Numbered from the stretch's first letter, positions 50,292-59,479 are shown. The stretch: DNA of 59,627 nt from an uncultured Bacteroidales bacterium (GCA_903913285.1 CAIWKO010000051.1:1-59627); one strand, 5' to 3'. Numbers and translations: made by a program. Notes: a model not told the origin generated them from the sequence alone.

Positions 50292-50531
50292 TTAGCAACT
50301 ACTGCACGGTCTGTTCACCACAAAATAACCAAATACCCCTCCGAAAATTATACTGGATATAGGGCTGCTCGTAATACTGCATGACCCGGAAGCGCATCCT
50401 ACATAATAATAGTATAAAAAACCCAAAACTCCTCCAACAGCTATGGCTAATGCAGGTTTCCAAAAGTAGGAAGAGTGCATCAACTCTTTGAAAGTTTTAG
50501 GTTTTTTTCTGGTTTCGCAATTTTCACTCAT
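50292..50531 (-). CDS. Small membrane protein, DUF6132-like
   Basis: The start at 50531 (MSENCETRKKPKTFKEL) overlaps the DUF2892 gene end by 8 bases; the ATG 27 bases upstream would overlap more. The 79-residue product has two hydrophobic stretches (PALAIAVGGVLGFLYYYYVG and ISSIIFGGVFGYFVV) with a Cys-containing middle (GCASGSCSITS) and a NRPCSSC end. It resembles DUF6132 proteins of Bacteroidota. Its place in a thiol/iron-sulfur operon suggests a redox role (inference). Confidence 0.65.
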   Translation of the reverse strand: MSENCETRKKPKTFKELMHSSYFWKPALAIAVGGVLGFLYYYYVGCASGSCSITSSPISSIIFGGVFGYFVVNRPCSSC

Positions 50532-50733
50532 TGTTTTTTCTAAATGTTTTGATACCAAAAGGCATATATAGCGGGCAAACCCCCACCAAGCTTGTTAATA
50601 TAAATATGCCTGAAAGCACAAGCAATATAATTGCAAGTGTACCAGATAATACTCCGGTAAAGTACAAAATTGCTACTGCGACTGCGATCAGTACTCTGAA
50701 CACTCTGTCGAAATTACCCATATTCTTTTTCAT
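50524..50733 (-). CDS. DUF2892 (YgaP-type) membrane protein
   Basis: The 69-residue product has the DUF2892 pattern: NMGNFDRVFRVLIAVAVAIL, TGVLSGTLAIILLVLSGIFI and LTSLVGVCPLYMPFGIKT. In YgaP this domain follows a rhodanese and contributes two membrane helices; here it stands alone. It overlaps the downstream DUF6132-like gene by 8 bases and is 10 bases downstream of the thioredoxin gene. Confidence 0.85.
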   Translation of the reverse strand: MKKNMGNFDRVFRVLIAVAVAILYFTGVLSGTLAIILLVLSGIFILTSLVGVCPLYMPFGIKTFRKNNE

Positions 50734-50743
50734 AATGTTTTTT

Positions 50744-51163
50744 TTAGATTGTATGATTGATTTGATTAATTAGAAACTCTTTATCTTTCACCCCCATAAA
50801 ACGCTTTATTTCTTTTCCGTTGTTGAATAATATCAGCGTAGGAATGCTTCTTACATTATATTTTGCTGCAACAGACGGATATTGTTGTATGTCAATTTTA
50901 CAAACCGATGCCTTGTCGCCTATATCTTCTGCTACTCGGTTGAGAATAGGAGCCATCACTTTGCAGGGCATACACCATGCGGCCCAAAAATCAACCAGGC
51001 TTAACCCTGTCTTAATTTTATTTTCAAAATTCTGATCGGATAGCACCACAATTCTTTCATGATTTTCAACCAAAGGTGTTTTTTTCATTTTTCTGATCAT
51101 ATAAAAAACATAAATGAAGAAAATTGTTATTACTGAGCCAATAACGATCAATGTTGTTCCCAT
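50744..51163 (-). CDS. Membrane-anchored thioredoxin
   Basis: The 139-residue protein has an N-terminal membrane segment (LIVIGSVITIFFIYVFYMIR) and a thioredoxin domain with DFWAAWCMPCKVMAPILNRV, the CxxC active site as CMPC (classical TrxA is CGPC). VRSIPTLILFNNGKEIKRFM follows with the cis-Pro. The CMPC sequence is less common. The anchored domain would face the cytoplasm or periplasm depending on orientation; the charges after the helix suggest the cytoplasm. It is 4 bases downstream of the ferredoxin gene. Confidence 0.9.
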   Translation of the reverse strand: MGTTLIVIGSVITIFFIYVFYMIRKMKKTPLVENHERIVVLSDQNFENKIKTGLSLVDFWAAWCMPCKVMAPILNRVAEDIGDKASVCKIDIQQYPSVAAKYNVRSIPTLILFNNGKEIKRFMGVKDKEFLINQINHTI

Positions 51164-51167
51164 ACTA

Positions 51168-51353
51168 TTAATTCGTTTTACTTACAGCACCTGTAGGGCA
51201 ATATTTCTCGCACTTACCGCATTCTGTGCATTTTGATTTATCTACCATTGGCAATCCATATCCATCCTGCACTATTGCATTCGACGGACACACGCGGATA
51301 ATTGGACAACGATGATTCTGGGGACATAAACTTTTACTAACTGTATAAGCCAT
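51168..51353 (-). CDS. Small 4Fe-4S ferredoxin-like protein
   Basis: The 61-residue product has two Cys motifs, the first partly altered: CPQNHRCPIIRVCPSNAI and the second complete, CTECGKCEKYCPTGAV. It matches short bacterial ferredoxins found next to thioredoxin or radical-SAM genes. It is the first gene of the operon, 40 bases downstream of a TACCTTTG promoter box. Confidence 0.85.
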   Translation of the reverse strand: MAYTVSKSLCPQNHRCPIIRVCPSNAIVQDGYGLPMVDKSKCTECGKCEKYCPTGAVSKTN

Positions 51354-51393
51354 AATTTTATAAATTTTTATCAGTATTAGATTTTTTTCACTA

Positions 51394-51401
51394 CAAAGGT
51401 A
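51394..51401 (-). promoter_or_regulatory. -7 promoter box of the ferredoxin-thioredoxin operon
   Basis: On the minus strand this reads TACCTTTG, matching TAnnTTTG, 40 bases upstream of the ferredoxin start. Confidence 0.6.
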
Positions 51402-51660
51402 CTATTACCTTACAGAGTGGAAATAGAAAGTAGGTTTTATGAATACTACTAATAAATTGAACTTGCACAGGTTTTTTATTGAGATAGATCGTGAATGTTT
51501 TACAAACGGTTTAAATTTTTTCTTTAATAAAATTGTGTTTCAAAAGGTTGTTGGTTTTTTAGGCAAAAAAAAGATGCTTTTCATAAGCCACCTCCTCTTT
51601 TATTAACTGATGTTGATACTTATCAACTTCCAACAGTTTTAATTGTTCGGAAAATTATTG

Positions 51661-51668
51661 TAATTTTG
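51661..51668 (+). promoter_or_regulatory. -7 promoter box of the PCMD-like/HMA genes
   Basis: TAATTTTG matches TAnnTTTG and lies 17 bases upstream of the ATG at 51686. Confidence 0.6.
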
Positions 51669-51685
51669 CATATAATTTATAATGA

Positions 51686-52564
51686 ATGAAAAAGCTACTA
51701 TTCCTGATATTATTTACTTTTTTTGGACAGTTCTGCTTTTCGCAAATTCCAAATGCAGGATTTGAGAGTTGGACAAATGTCGATACATACGATAACCCCG
51801 ATTCATGGGGTACAATGAATAATACAACAGCCCCTTTTGCTATTTTTACTGCAAATAAAGCAACACCCGGTAATCCAGGCTCATACTATTTAAAACTAAC
51901 ATCCCGTACAGTAAACTCAGCAGTAGTGAACGGCATAGCCGTTAGCGGAGTTATTGATACAATTACATTACAACCAAAATCCGGTTTCCCATTTACTCAG
52001 CGTCCTCAAAGTTTAACAGGCAATTGGCAACACATGATATATGGTACCAGCCATGGCTCAATCGCTGTTTATCTTACAAAATGGAATTCAGGTTCGAGAG
52101 ATACCGTTGCAAAAGCCATTTTAGCCCTTTCGGGCATGGTAATGAGTTGGGCAGCTTTTACCGACAATTTTACCTATCAAAGTGGCGAATATCCCGATAC
52201 CTGTGTAATAGTTCTGAAGGCCAGTGGTGCGACACCTGCCAATCAGGATTATTTATGGGTTGATAATCTGGCCTTTTCCGGATCTGTTGCCGGTATTAAT
52301 GAAAATTTGGATCAGGGATTGACATTAAAGAGTTACCCAAATCCGGCAAACAATTTGATAGCATTTGCTTATTCCAAAACCTTTTTGCCAGGCGACCGGA
52401 TGTTAGTTACGGATATGCTCGGGAATGTTATTCTTGAAAAGGTTATAAAGGAAAACTCTTTTACAATCAATACTTCTACTTTTGCAAACGGTAACTATAT
52501 TTATAAACTTACCAACCGATTCGGTGTACAATATACGGATGGTAGATTCACAATTCAACATTAA
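51686..52564 (+). CDS. T9SS-sorted secreted protein, PCMD-like domain
   Basis: The 292-residue product has a signal peptide (MKKLLFLILFTFFGQFCFSQ). A jelly-roll domain (IPNAGFESWTNVDTYDNPDS to about residue 205) resembles the 'putative carbohydrate metabolism domain' (PCMD) proteins, including DYLWVDNLAF. A T9SS type A sorting domain (LTLKSYPNPANNLIAFAYSK, ENSFTINTSTFANGNYIYKL) ends it. The domain may bind carbohydrate or other ligands. It shares the promoter with the HMA gene 21 bases downstream. Confidence 0.8.
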   Translation: MKKLLFLILFTFFGQFCFSQIPNAGFESWTNVDTYDNPDSWGTMNNTTAPFAIFTANKATPGNPGSYYLKLTSRTVNSAVVNGIAVSGVIDTITLQPKSGFPFTQRPQSLTGNWQHMIYGTSHGSIAVYLTKWNSGSRDTVAKAILALSGMVMSWAAFTDNFTYQSGEYPDTCVIVLKASGATPANQDYLWVDNLAFSGSVAGINENLDQGLTLKSYPNPANNLIAFAYSKTFLPGDRMLVTDMLGNVILEKVIKENSFTINTSTFANGNYIYKLTNRFGVQYTDGRFTIQH

Positions 52565-52585
52565 AAACTAAAAAAAAATAATAAT

Positions 52586-53011
52586 ATGAAAAACTTAATG
52601 ATCGCGATAGCATTATTCTGCGGAATGGCTGTCGTTATGCCGTCAAATTCAAATGCACAATGTTGTCAAAAAGGAACAACATCCTGCAAAAAAGGTACTG
52701 CTTCCTGTGAGAAAGATGGAAAAGCCGGCACTCAAACAAAATGTGTTACCGGTATGGTGAAAGATTCACTTAAGGTAATGGGTAAATGCGGTTCGTGCAA
52801 AACCCGTATTGAAAAAGCAACTAAGGGTGTTAAAGGTATTACCGATGCTCAATGGAATGATGCTACCAATATGTTGGTTTATGCTTATGAAGGAACTGTA
52901 AAAAAACAGGATGTAAGTGATGCCATCACTAAAGTTGGGCACGATACAGAATTGGGTAAAGCTCCCGATAAGGTATACAACAGTTTGCCAGCTTGCTGTA
53001 AATACAGATAA
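52586..53011 (+). CDS. Secreted Cys-rich protein with HMA-type heavy-metal-binding domain
   Basis: The 141-residue protein has a signal peptide (MKNLMIAIALFCGMAVVMPS) and a Cys-rich stretch (CCQKGTTSCKKGTASCEKDG). A heavy-metal-associated domain (VKDSLKVMGKCGSCKTRIEK, C-x-x-C at GSCKTRIE; GITDAQWNDATNMLVYAYEG) follows, ending in a Cys pair (PACCKYR). HMA domains bind Cu, Zn or Cd. A secreted copy with extra Cys suggests metal binding outside the cytoplasm or delivery to an outer protein. It is 21 bases downstream of the T9SS gene on the same strand. Confidence 0.82.
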   Translation: MKNLMIAIALFCGMAVVMPSNSNAQCCQKGTTSCKKGTASCEKDGKAGTQTKCVTGMVKDSLKVMGKCGSCKTRIEKATKGVKGITDAQWNDATNMLVYAYEGTVKKQDVSDAITKVGHDTELGKAPDKVYNSLPACCKYR

Positions 53012-53037
53012 TAATCTTTTTGAGAATTCTATGAATA

Positions 53038-53077
53038 AAGCATCACTTGTTTATAAAACAGGTGATGCTTATTTTTT
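53038..53077. terminator. Bidirectional terminator
   Basis: AAGCATCACTTGT (53038-53050) and ACAGGTGATGCTT (53058-53070) form a stem with one wobble and an 7-base loop, followed by T/A runs. It separates the HMA gene from the convergent sialidase-like gene, whose stop lies within it. Confidence 0.8.
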
Positions 53078-54649
53078 TATAAACTGCTTTGCTTCGTTGC
53101 CAATCTTCAAAAAGTAAATGCCTCCATTAAGTTCCCGGGTTCGGATCTGCATATTCTGGTTAGAGATAGGTATTAACTTTATCTTTTTTCCGTCGGCATC
53201 ATAGATCGAGATTTCCATACCAAGCATTTCTTTCGAAACAGAAACATTTAATTCTTCCGATGTTGGATTCGGGAAAATATTCCATTTTGGTTCGTCACCA
53301 TCCAATAAAAAAGTTTCTATAGTTGTGTTGGTACTGGCAATGGTTTTTGCAAAATAAATGTTCATTTTGCCGTTTCGGGTATCACCCCACACGGTGTAAA
53401 GATTATCTCCCTGATAAGCACAGCTCATGAAATCATTTCCGTTTTGAGCAATGACTGAATCAAAACTGATGAATTGGCTCGATAGTTTTTGATTGGCTAA
53501 AAAACTTTGCCCGTTGTTGGTACTTACAGCATAATAAAAATCGTAGCCTGCATTCCAGAATCCGGAAGCAGAAGCATTGCGTCTGTCGCGCCAGGTAACA
53601 ACCAAATCCCCTGTTTCGTTATAGGCCCCCCACACCATGTCTTGTGCTTTTCCGTTTCCGATCGAGTCATCATTTATTCTTACCGGACTACTCCAGGTTT
53701 GTCCGCCATCATTGCTGTGCATAGCCGAAATATCATCATCTCCATTTTGTGCATTCGGAAATAGAAATACCATTTTATTGCTGTCGGCCTGACAAGCAAC
53801 AAGCTGATATCCATTTTTAAAGTTGGTATCGTTGGCTGCCGGAACAGCAGCATAAACCGTGGTGTATAAAAAAGTCTGTCCTTTATCCTTTGATTTTGCC
53901 AGATAGTAGGCCGGCAGGATGTTTTGTGTTGAAACATAACTGGGATATACAGCGCAAAAACTTCCACCTACAGTGACAGAGGGAGTTGCCATTGGAGCCT
54001 GTATCAAACTGCCGACCAGATGTGTTCCGCCGTCCACGTTTGCAATGGTGGACCAGGTATGTCCGCTGTCGGAAGATACTTTAAAATAATTACGGTTGGG
54101 AAGAGGAATCCAGGGTGCAGGTTTTGTAGTGATATAAAGTGTTCCGGAATTGACCGAATTTGAATTATCAACCACAAGCCAGGGCCTGTCTATAGGTCTT
54201 TTGTTGGCTACGTCATATACATCGAATGCTTTTGAAGGTGTGTCCCAGCTTAATCCGCCATCCGACGAACGGGCAACATAAACGCCTCCGCTGTCGGGCG
54301 ATTGGCGGTAGTCGATATACGCAATATATAGTTTGCCACTTTTATTAAATGCCATGGATACATCGGCCGAACCATATCCGGTTCCAAAATGCGGGAGTGA
54401 ATTTGCAGTACTCCATGTTGTTCCTCCATCGAAACTGGCGCGGGTTTTAATAGCGATCCGATACAATCCGCCTGAGAGCTTAAACCCCATCCAGGCAGCT
54501 ACCATATTTTGGTTGTTGGTTGGATTGACAGCAATATAGGGTTCACCGTCAAAAATAATATTATTGCTGATATTGGTATTGGCAGGTTGCGAAAAACCAA
54601 ACTGGAATGACAGAATAAATATAAGGGTAGCGATTAGTTTACTTTTCAT
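53069..54649 (-). CDS. T9SS-sorted BNR/sialidase-like secreted protein
   Basis: The 526-residue product has a signal peptide (MKSKLIATLIFILSFQFGFS) and a propeller-like region with repeated Asp-box (BNR) motifs such as SSDGGLSWDT, SDSGHTWST, SNDGGQTWSS and VSTNNGQSFLA, as in sialidases. It ends in a T9SS type A sorting domain (NIFPNPTSEELNVSVSKEML, ELNGGIYFLKIGNEAKQFIK). Asp-box repeats are shared with non-enzymatic proteins, so catalysis is not certain. It would act at or outside the cell surface. Confidence 0.82.
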   Translation of the reverse strand: MKSKLIATLIFILSFQFGFSQPANTNISNNIIFDGEPYIAVNPTNNQNMVAAWMGFKLSGGLYRIAIKTRASFDGGTTWSTANSLPHFGTGYGSADVSMAFNKSGKLYIAYIDYRQSPDSGGVYVARSSDGGLSWDTPSKAFDVYDVANKRPIDRPWLVVDNSNSVNSGTLYITTKPAPWIPLPNRNYFKVSSDSGHTWSTIANVDGGTHLVGSLIQAPMATPSVTVGGSFCAVYPSYVSTQNILPAYYLAKSKDKGQTFLYTTVYAAVPAANDTNFKNGYQLVACQADSNKMVFLFPNAQNGDDDISAMHSNDGGQTWSSPVRINDDSIGNGKAQDMVWGAYNETGDLVVTWRDRRNASASGFWNAGYDFYYAVSTNNGQSFLANQKLSSQFISFDSVIAQNGNDFMSCAYQGDNLYTVWGDTRNGKMNIYFAKTIASTNTTIETFLLDGDEPKWNIFPNPTSEELNVSVSKEMLGMEISIYDADGKKIKLIPISNQNMQIRTRELNGGIYFLKIGNEAKQFIKK

Positions 54650-54729
54650 TTTTATTTTAGATGTTAATCAGAATTGAAGTTTCATAAATGGGAATCTTGA
54701 AATAAATAACTTGTATTCTTATTCCTCAA

Positions 54730-54737
54730 CAAATATA
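54730..54737 (-). promoter_or_regulatory. -7 promoter box of the sialidase-like gene
   Basis: On the minus strand this reads TATATTTG, matching TAnnTTTG, 80 bases upstream of the start codon. Confidence 0.45.
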
Positions 54738-54787
54738 ATAACTTCTAATTAAAAATCAGAACTTTGAACGTAAAATAAATTATAATT

Positions 54788-57700
54788 CTACAACCACTTC
54801 ATTAAACTAAAATCCTGCCTGTATGCAAGCAAAGCATTTTTTGGAAATATCCTGAACGCATAATCAAACACTCCAACCATCACTGCTGGCATTTCGTAAT
54901 AGTATGTCACTATGTTATCCTGGGTGTTTGTAACCTTCATTTCGTGATGAAATATGATTTTATCTACAACATCGTTCACTTTTTGCCCAAACAATATTTC
55001 GATACCCACATCGCTTCCGTTTAGTTCGTTATGTTTGAGTTTTATTTCGGCATAAAACTTTTCGCCGAGTCCCAACGGTTTTTTATTCGAATCGGTTGTT
55101 TCAACAGATATTACTTCGATACTGTCCCAGCTTCGAAGCATTTTTTGTTTCCACGAAGCGAGTTTACGTGCATTCAGGTAATTATCGGAATTCATCATGG
55201 CCGAACGTTTACAAATGGGGGTGTAATATTTCCGGCGATAATCGTCCAGCATACGTTTCATGGTAAATTCGGGAGCTATTAAAGCTATAGTGTTTTTGAT
55301 CTTCTGCACCCATTCAGTTGGTATGTTCTTGTCGTTACGGGCATAGAACATCGGCACGATCTCGTTTTCGAGCATATTATAGATAGTTGCAGCATCCAGT
55401 GCATCCTGAGCATTTTGATTTTGGTAGGTACGTTCTTCTTTAAGTGCCCATCCTGCTTCCGGTTTGTATCCTTCGGCCCACCATCCGTCGAGGACGCTGA
55501 AATTCAATACACCGTTCATAACGGCTTTTTCGCCGCTGGTGCCCGATGCTTCCTGCGGTCGGGTGGGAGTGTTGAGCCAGATGTCAACACCTTGTGTGAG
55601 TCGTTTGCCAATTTCGATATCGTAGTTTTCAACGATCATAATTTTGCCAACAAACTCAGGCATATTCGAAATTTCGTATATCTTTTTGATCAGATCCTGC
55701 CCGGCTTTATCGTTGGGGTGTGCTTTTCCTGCATAAACAAACTGAACAGGATGATTGGGATCGTTCACGATCTTCGAGAGCCGCTCCAGATTAGAGAATA
55801 CCAGATGTGCGCGTTTGTATGTAGCAAATCTGCGGGCAAATCCTATGGTGAGCGCTTTGGCATCGAGATTTTCTGAAATATTGAATATGTGTAATGGGTT
55901 ATCCTGACGCAATGTCATTTCGTTTATCAACCTCTTACGCAGAAATTCAACCAAATCGGAACGCTGTTGCTGGCGTATTTCCCATATTGTTTCGTCGCTG
56001 ACATCGTATATCTTTTTCCAATAATCGGCATTCGACTGATCGTTGATATAATTCGTATCGAAGGTGGCATCGTAAAGTTTCCGCCAGCGTTTGCCGACCC
56101 AAGTTGGGAAATGTACGCCATTGGTTACATACCCTATGTGAAGTTCTTCGGGGAAATATCCGGGATACATATTTGAGAACATACGGCTGGTAACCCGTCC
56201 GTGGATCTTACTCACCCCGTTGATATCTGACGACAGCGTGGATGCCAAAACACTCATGCTGAACTTCTCGTCGGGATCGTTCTCATTCACCTTGCCTAAA
56301 TTCATAAATGTATCCCAGCTTATTTTCAAACGGTCGGCATAATGCGGAATATAAGTCCTGAGAATATCTTCGCTAAAGGTATCGTGTCCGGCAGGAACAG
56401 GAGTATGTGTGGTAAACAATGTGCTGGCTTTCACAACTTCAACGGCTTCGTTAAAGGTCAGGTTTTCTTCATGAACATATTTTCGCAGGCGTTCGATACC
56501 AATAAATGCTGCATGACCTTCGTTGCAATGATACACATCCGGGTTGTATCCGAGTTGCTCCAATAGGCGTATTCCGCCAACTCCGAGCAATAATTCCTGT
56601 TTGAAACGAAGTTCGGACCCACCGCCATATAAACTGTGAGTAATTACACGGTCTTCGGGCAAATTGTCTTCAATATCGGTGTCGAGCAAATATAGCGAGG
56701 TTCGGCCTACATCAACCCTCCACACTTTGGCCACAATGTTGCGACCGGGAGCGGCTAACTGAACTTTAAGCCAATTGTTAGCGTCTTCTTCGTTTTCGTT
56801 ATGTTTGCGAACCGGTATCAGCGGCAGATGTGAGAATTTTTGAGGCGGATAGGATGCTATCTGGTCGCCAAGCAATGAGATGCTTTGATCGAAATAACCA
56901 TAACGATACAGCAAACTAACTCCTATCATATTGGCGTTCGAATCGCTGGCCTGTTTCAGATAATCGCCTGCCAGAATTCCCAACCCTCCCGAATATATTT
57001 TTAACGAATGATGTAAGCCGAATTCCATGCTAAAATAGGCTATTTGTTCGCGTGGTTTTTCCGGACCGTTACACAAATATGAACTGTATTGCCTGAAAAC
57101 ATCTTCAAGTTTTTCAAGGAACTTCGTGTTCTTAACAAGTTTTTTGAAGTCTTCGAACGAAAGAGATTCGAGCAACGCAATGGGGTTTTGTTTGCATTGC
57201 TCCCACAAAGCAGGATTGATCATTTCGAACAGTTCTACTGCATCTGTGTTCCAGGTCCACCACAAATTCCGGGTGAGTTTGTATAAGGATGAAAGTTTTT
57301 CGGGTATGCTGGGTTTTATCAGTATCTTTTTCCAGATGGGGTTTACCTGTTCTTTTGGTTTTAGTTCAAGTTGCATCGAATGCGACTTGGTTTTATAACG
57401 TTCGAAACGCATGGCAGCCTGCTCCAGTGCAATGTGATAGGCCTTGAAATAGTTTATGGCCAGATGCTGCCAAAGCGCTTGCCGCGATAGTTCAAATGCT
57501 TTATCGCGAGCCGAGTTCTTTTCTTCCAGGGGGCAATTTGCAAATTCGAGGACTCTTTGGGTGATCATCGCGGTTACATATTCGCTGTTCTCGTCGTCGC
57601 GTTTTATCACGCTCACGAATTTACCCGGGTCGGGCGATTTCGAAAGTGCCCACAAACCAAATCCTGCCAGCGTGGTAGTTATTGTGGGTATATGAAATGC

Positions 57701-59050
57701 AATACTTTCCAGAGGTGTATATCCCCAGGGTTCGTAGTAGGATGGGAAAACAGTAAGGTCAAATCCTATCAGAAAATCATAATAGCTGCAGTTAAAAATG
57801 CCATCGTCGCCATCGAGATAGCAGGGAACTATTACTACTTTAACTTTATCTGTGGGTGCGTTGGTGAGATTGTTCTGTTTGATGCGCGTGATCATGGCAT
57901 CGGTATCGTAGTCGTTCAGAAAATGGGTACAAAAATCACCGCTAACCGCTTCGCTGAAGTTTTGCTGTTGCATGCGGCTGATGAGGTTGTGGGAAGGTCC
58001 CAGATTGTTGGCCGGTACGGCGATGTAGGCAACTATGGTTTGATTCAGTTCGGAGCTTTTGTTTAACTGTCCCAGCGAATCGATATACAGGTCGATGCCT
58101 TTGTTGTGGAATTCGTAGCGACCGCTGTTCAACAAAAACAAAGTATCATCGGCAAGCTGCTGATTTAAGAGTGATTCAGCGACATTCTTTATCTTAGCTT
58201 TCGAAGCCGTTCGTTTTTCTTCAAACACAGCGTCGGCAGGCACGAAAGAATCGTCGAAACCGTTAGGTGTGATGATGTCGACACTCTTTTCGAGAAAATG
58301 TGAACATTCGTTGGCGGTGATCTCACTCACCGTGGTGAAACAGTCGCTTTGCTGCGCTGCTATTTTCTCGAGCGAGAATTTTGAAACCACGCCCATGTTA
58401 CGCGCAAGCGATTCGCTGTTGTAGGCGGTAAGCTGGCTGTAGAGCGGCAGGTTGTTGCCGGCAATGCATCGGCCCAACACCGTGGCATGAGTGGTGAGTA
58501 TGGTTCCGATCTGCGGGGTTCTGTCGTTCAGATATAGTACGCCGGTTCCGGTCATCCATTCGTGAAACTGGGCAACGATGCGTTCGCTGGCCGAAAGGTT
58601 ATATTCGTAGAAACTTTGAATGATACGGGCTGCAGCAACGCCAAAAAGGGCAGGTTCAACATAGTCCCACTGACCCGAAATGGAATCGAGCTTGTATTTT
58701 TCCCAAAGATTTGAGAAAACAATGTCTTTTTGTGCAAAATAGGGGGTGAAATCAACCAGCACCACAACAGGGCTGCCTGCAATGTTCCAGCGACCGATCT
58801 TGAATTTTAATCCTTCGGTTTCGGCCTTTTCGCACCACGACCGGTAGAGGTATTTATCTTCGATGAATTCGGGATTGTTACGGGTTTCTTTCCAAACATC
58901 CGGGCCTATCAATATATAATTGTCGTTCAACTTTTCAACTATCGATGGGGCTTTGGTAGATATTACCGTGTAAATTCCGCCTACTTTGTTGCATACTTCC
59001 CAGCTAACTTCAAACAGGTAATCGGGCCTAAGCATAGTGTTGTTCGTCAT
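54788..59050 (-). CDS. Fused glycogen synthase (GT3-like) and alpha-glucan phosphorylase (GT35)
   Basis: The 1420-residue protein starts MTNNTMLRPDYLFEVSWEVC and continues VGGIYTVISTKA. The rest of the N-terminal half (to about residue 545) is GT3/eukaryotic-type glycogen synthase: TTHATVLGRCIAGNNLPLYS, VSEITANECSHFLEKSVDII and FPSYYEPWGYTPLESIAFHI. The C-terminal half (from about 575, LYKLTRNLWWTWNTDAVELF) is a glucan phosphorylase with MEFGLHHSLKIYSGGLGILA, VTNGVHFPTWVGKRW and the PLP-lysine GTSGEKAVMNGVLNFSVLDG. The two halves would synthesise and degrade the same polymer. It is monocistronic, with a promoter box 28 bases upstream. Confidence 0.92.
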   Translation of the reverse strand: MTNNTMLRPDYLFEVSWEVCNKVGGIYTVISTKAPSIVEKLNDNYILIGPDVWKETRNNPEFIEDKYLYRSWCEKAETEGLKFKIGRWNIAGSPVVVLVDFTPYFAQKDIVFSNLWEKYKLDSISGQWDYVEPALFGVAAARIIQSFYEYNLSASERIVAQFHEWMTGTGVLYLNDRTPQIGTILTTHATVLGRCIAGNNLPLYSQLTAYNSESLARNMGVVSKFSLEKIAAQQSDCFTTVSEITANECSHFLEKSVDIITPNGFDDSFVPADAVFEEKRTASKAKIKNVAESLLNQQLADDTLFLLNSGRYEFHNKGIDLYIDSLGQLNKSSELNQTIVAYIAVPANNLGPSHNLISRMQQQNFSEAVSGDFCTHFLNDYDTDAMITRIKQNNLTNAPTDKVKVVIVPCYLDGDDGIFNCSYYDFLIGFDLTVFPSYYEPWGYTPLESIAFHIPTITTTLAGFGLWALSKSPDPGKFVSVIKRDDENSEYVTAMITQRVLEFANCPLEEKNSARDKAFELSRQALWQHLAINYFKAYHIALEQAAMRFERYKTKSHSMQLELKPKEQVNPIWKKILIKPSIPEKLSSLYKLTRNLWWTWNTDAVELFEMINPALWEQCKQNPIALLESLSFEDFKKLVKNTKFLEKLEDVFRQYSSYLCNGPEKPREQIAYFSMEFGLHHSLKIYSGGLGILAGDYLKQASDSNANMIGVSLLYRYGYFDQSISLLGDQIASYPPQKFSHLPLIPVRKHNENEEDANNWLKVQLAAPGRNIVAKVWRVDVGRTSLYLLDTDIEDNLPEDRVITHSLYGGGSELRFKQELLLGVGGIRLLEQLGYNPDVYHCNEGHAAFIGIERLRKYVHEENLTFNEAVEVVKASTLFTTHTPVPAGHDTFSEDILRTYIPHYADRLKISWDTFMNLGKVNENDPDEKFSMSVLASTLSSDINGVSKIHGRVTSRMFSNMYPGYFPEELHIGYVTNGVHFPTWVGKRWRKLYDATFDTNYINDQSNADYWKKIYDVSDETIWEIRQQQRSDLVEFLRKRLINEMTLRQDNPLHIFNISENLDAKALTIGFARRFATYKRAHLVFSNLERLSKIVNDPNHPVQFVYAGKAHPNDKAGQDLIKKIYEISNMPEFVGKIMIVENYDIEIGKRLTQGVDIWLNTPTRPQEASGTSGEKAVMNGVLNFSVLDGWWAEGYKPEAGWALKEERTYQNQNAQDALDAATIYNMLENEIVPMFYARNDKNIPTEWVQKIKNTIALIAPEFTMKRMLDDYRRKYYTPICKRSAMMNSDNYLNARKLASWKQKMLRSWDSIEVISVETTDSNKKPLGLGEKFYAEIKLKHNELNGSDVGIEILFGQKVNDVVDKIIFHHEMKVTNTQDNIVTYYYEMPAVMVGVFDYAFRIFPKNALLAYRQDFSLMKWL

Positions 59051-59078
59051 GATCGCGATTGTTTATTTTTAAGAAGTG

Positions 59079-59086
59079 CAAAATTA
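59079..59086 (-). promoter_or_regulatory. -7 promoter box of the glycogen synthase/phosphorylase gene
   Basis: On the minus strand this reads TAATTTTG, matching TAnnTTTG, 28 bases upstream of the start codon. Confidence 0.6.
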
Positions 59087-59327
59087 ATTAAAAAATGCGG
59101 CTTTTGTAAACTGATTCATTGCAGGGAAATATTTCGGCACTTTCGGGGAATTGGTTATTTGGAAGAAATGGGGTTAAGGCGTTTAGGTTATAGGGGTTTA
59201 GGAAGAGTTTTAATTTTGTTGTTCTTTTAGCTACGCTAAGATTTCTTCGTTCATTTAGGTACGCTGAGCTCCCTTCGGTCGGTTCTTTTTCTAGTCTCCC
59301 GATCCGCCGAAGGGTGGTATTGGGACA
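59087..59327. other. Non-coding stretch
   Basis: No gene is seen. It includes degenerate sequences with TAGCTACGCTAAG and TTTAGGTACGCTGAG of the kind found in fragmented intergenic DNA. A short minus-strand open frame here has no coding features. Confidence 0.5.
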
Positions 59328-59346
59328 GGGCGTATGCATTACGCCC
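59328..59346. repeat. REP-like hairpin, copy 1
   Basis: GGGCGTATGCATTACGCCC has 7-base arms. It is followed by CCTACAAC. Similar GGGCGTA/TACGCCC hairpins are common dispersed repeats in bacterial genomes. Confidence 0.7.
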
Positions 59347-59479
59347 CTACAACAATAACAAAAAGGGCGGATGCGGGACAGGCCGTTTGGACGGGCTAAC
59401 GCACTTTTTTTCTTCGAAAAAATTCAACCGTTTGGCAAAGGGCGGGATAAATTGATAATTCAGGAAAGGAAACAAAAAA

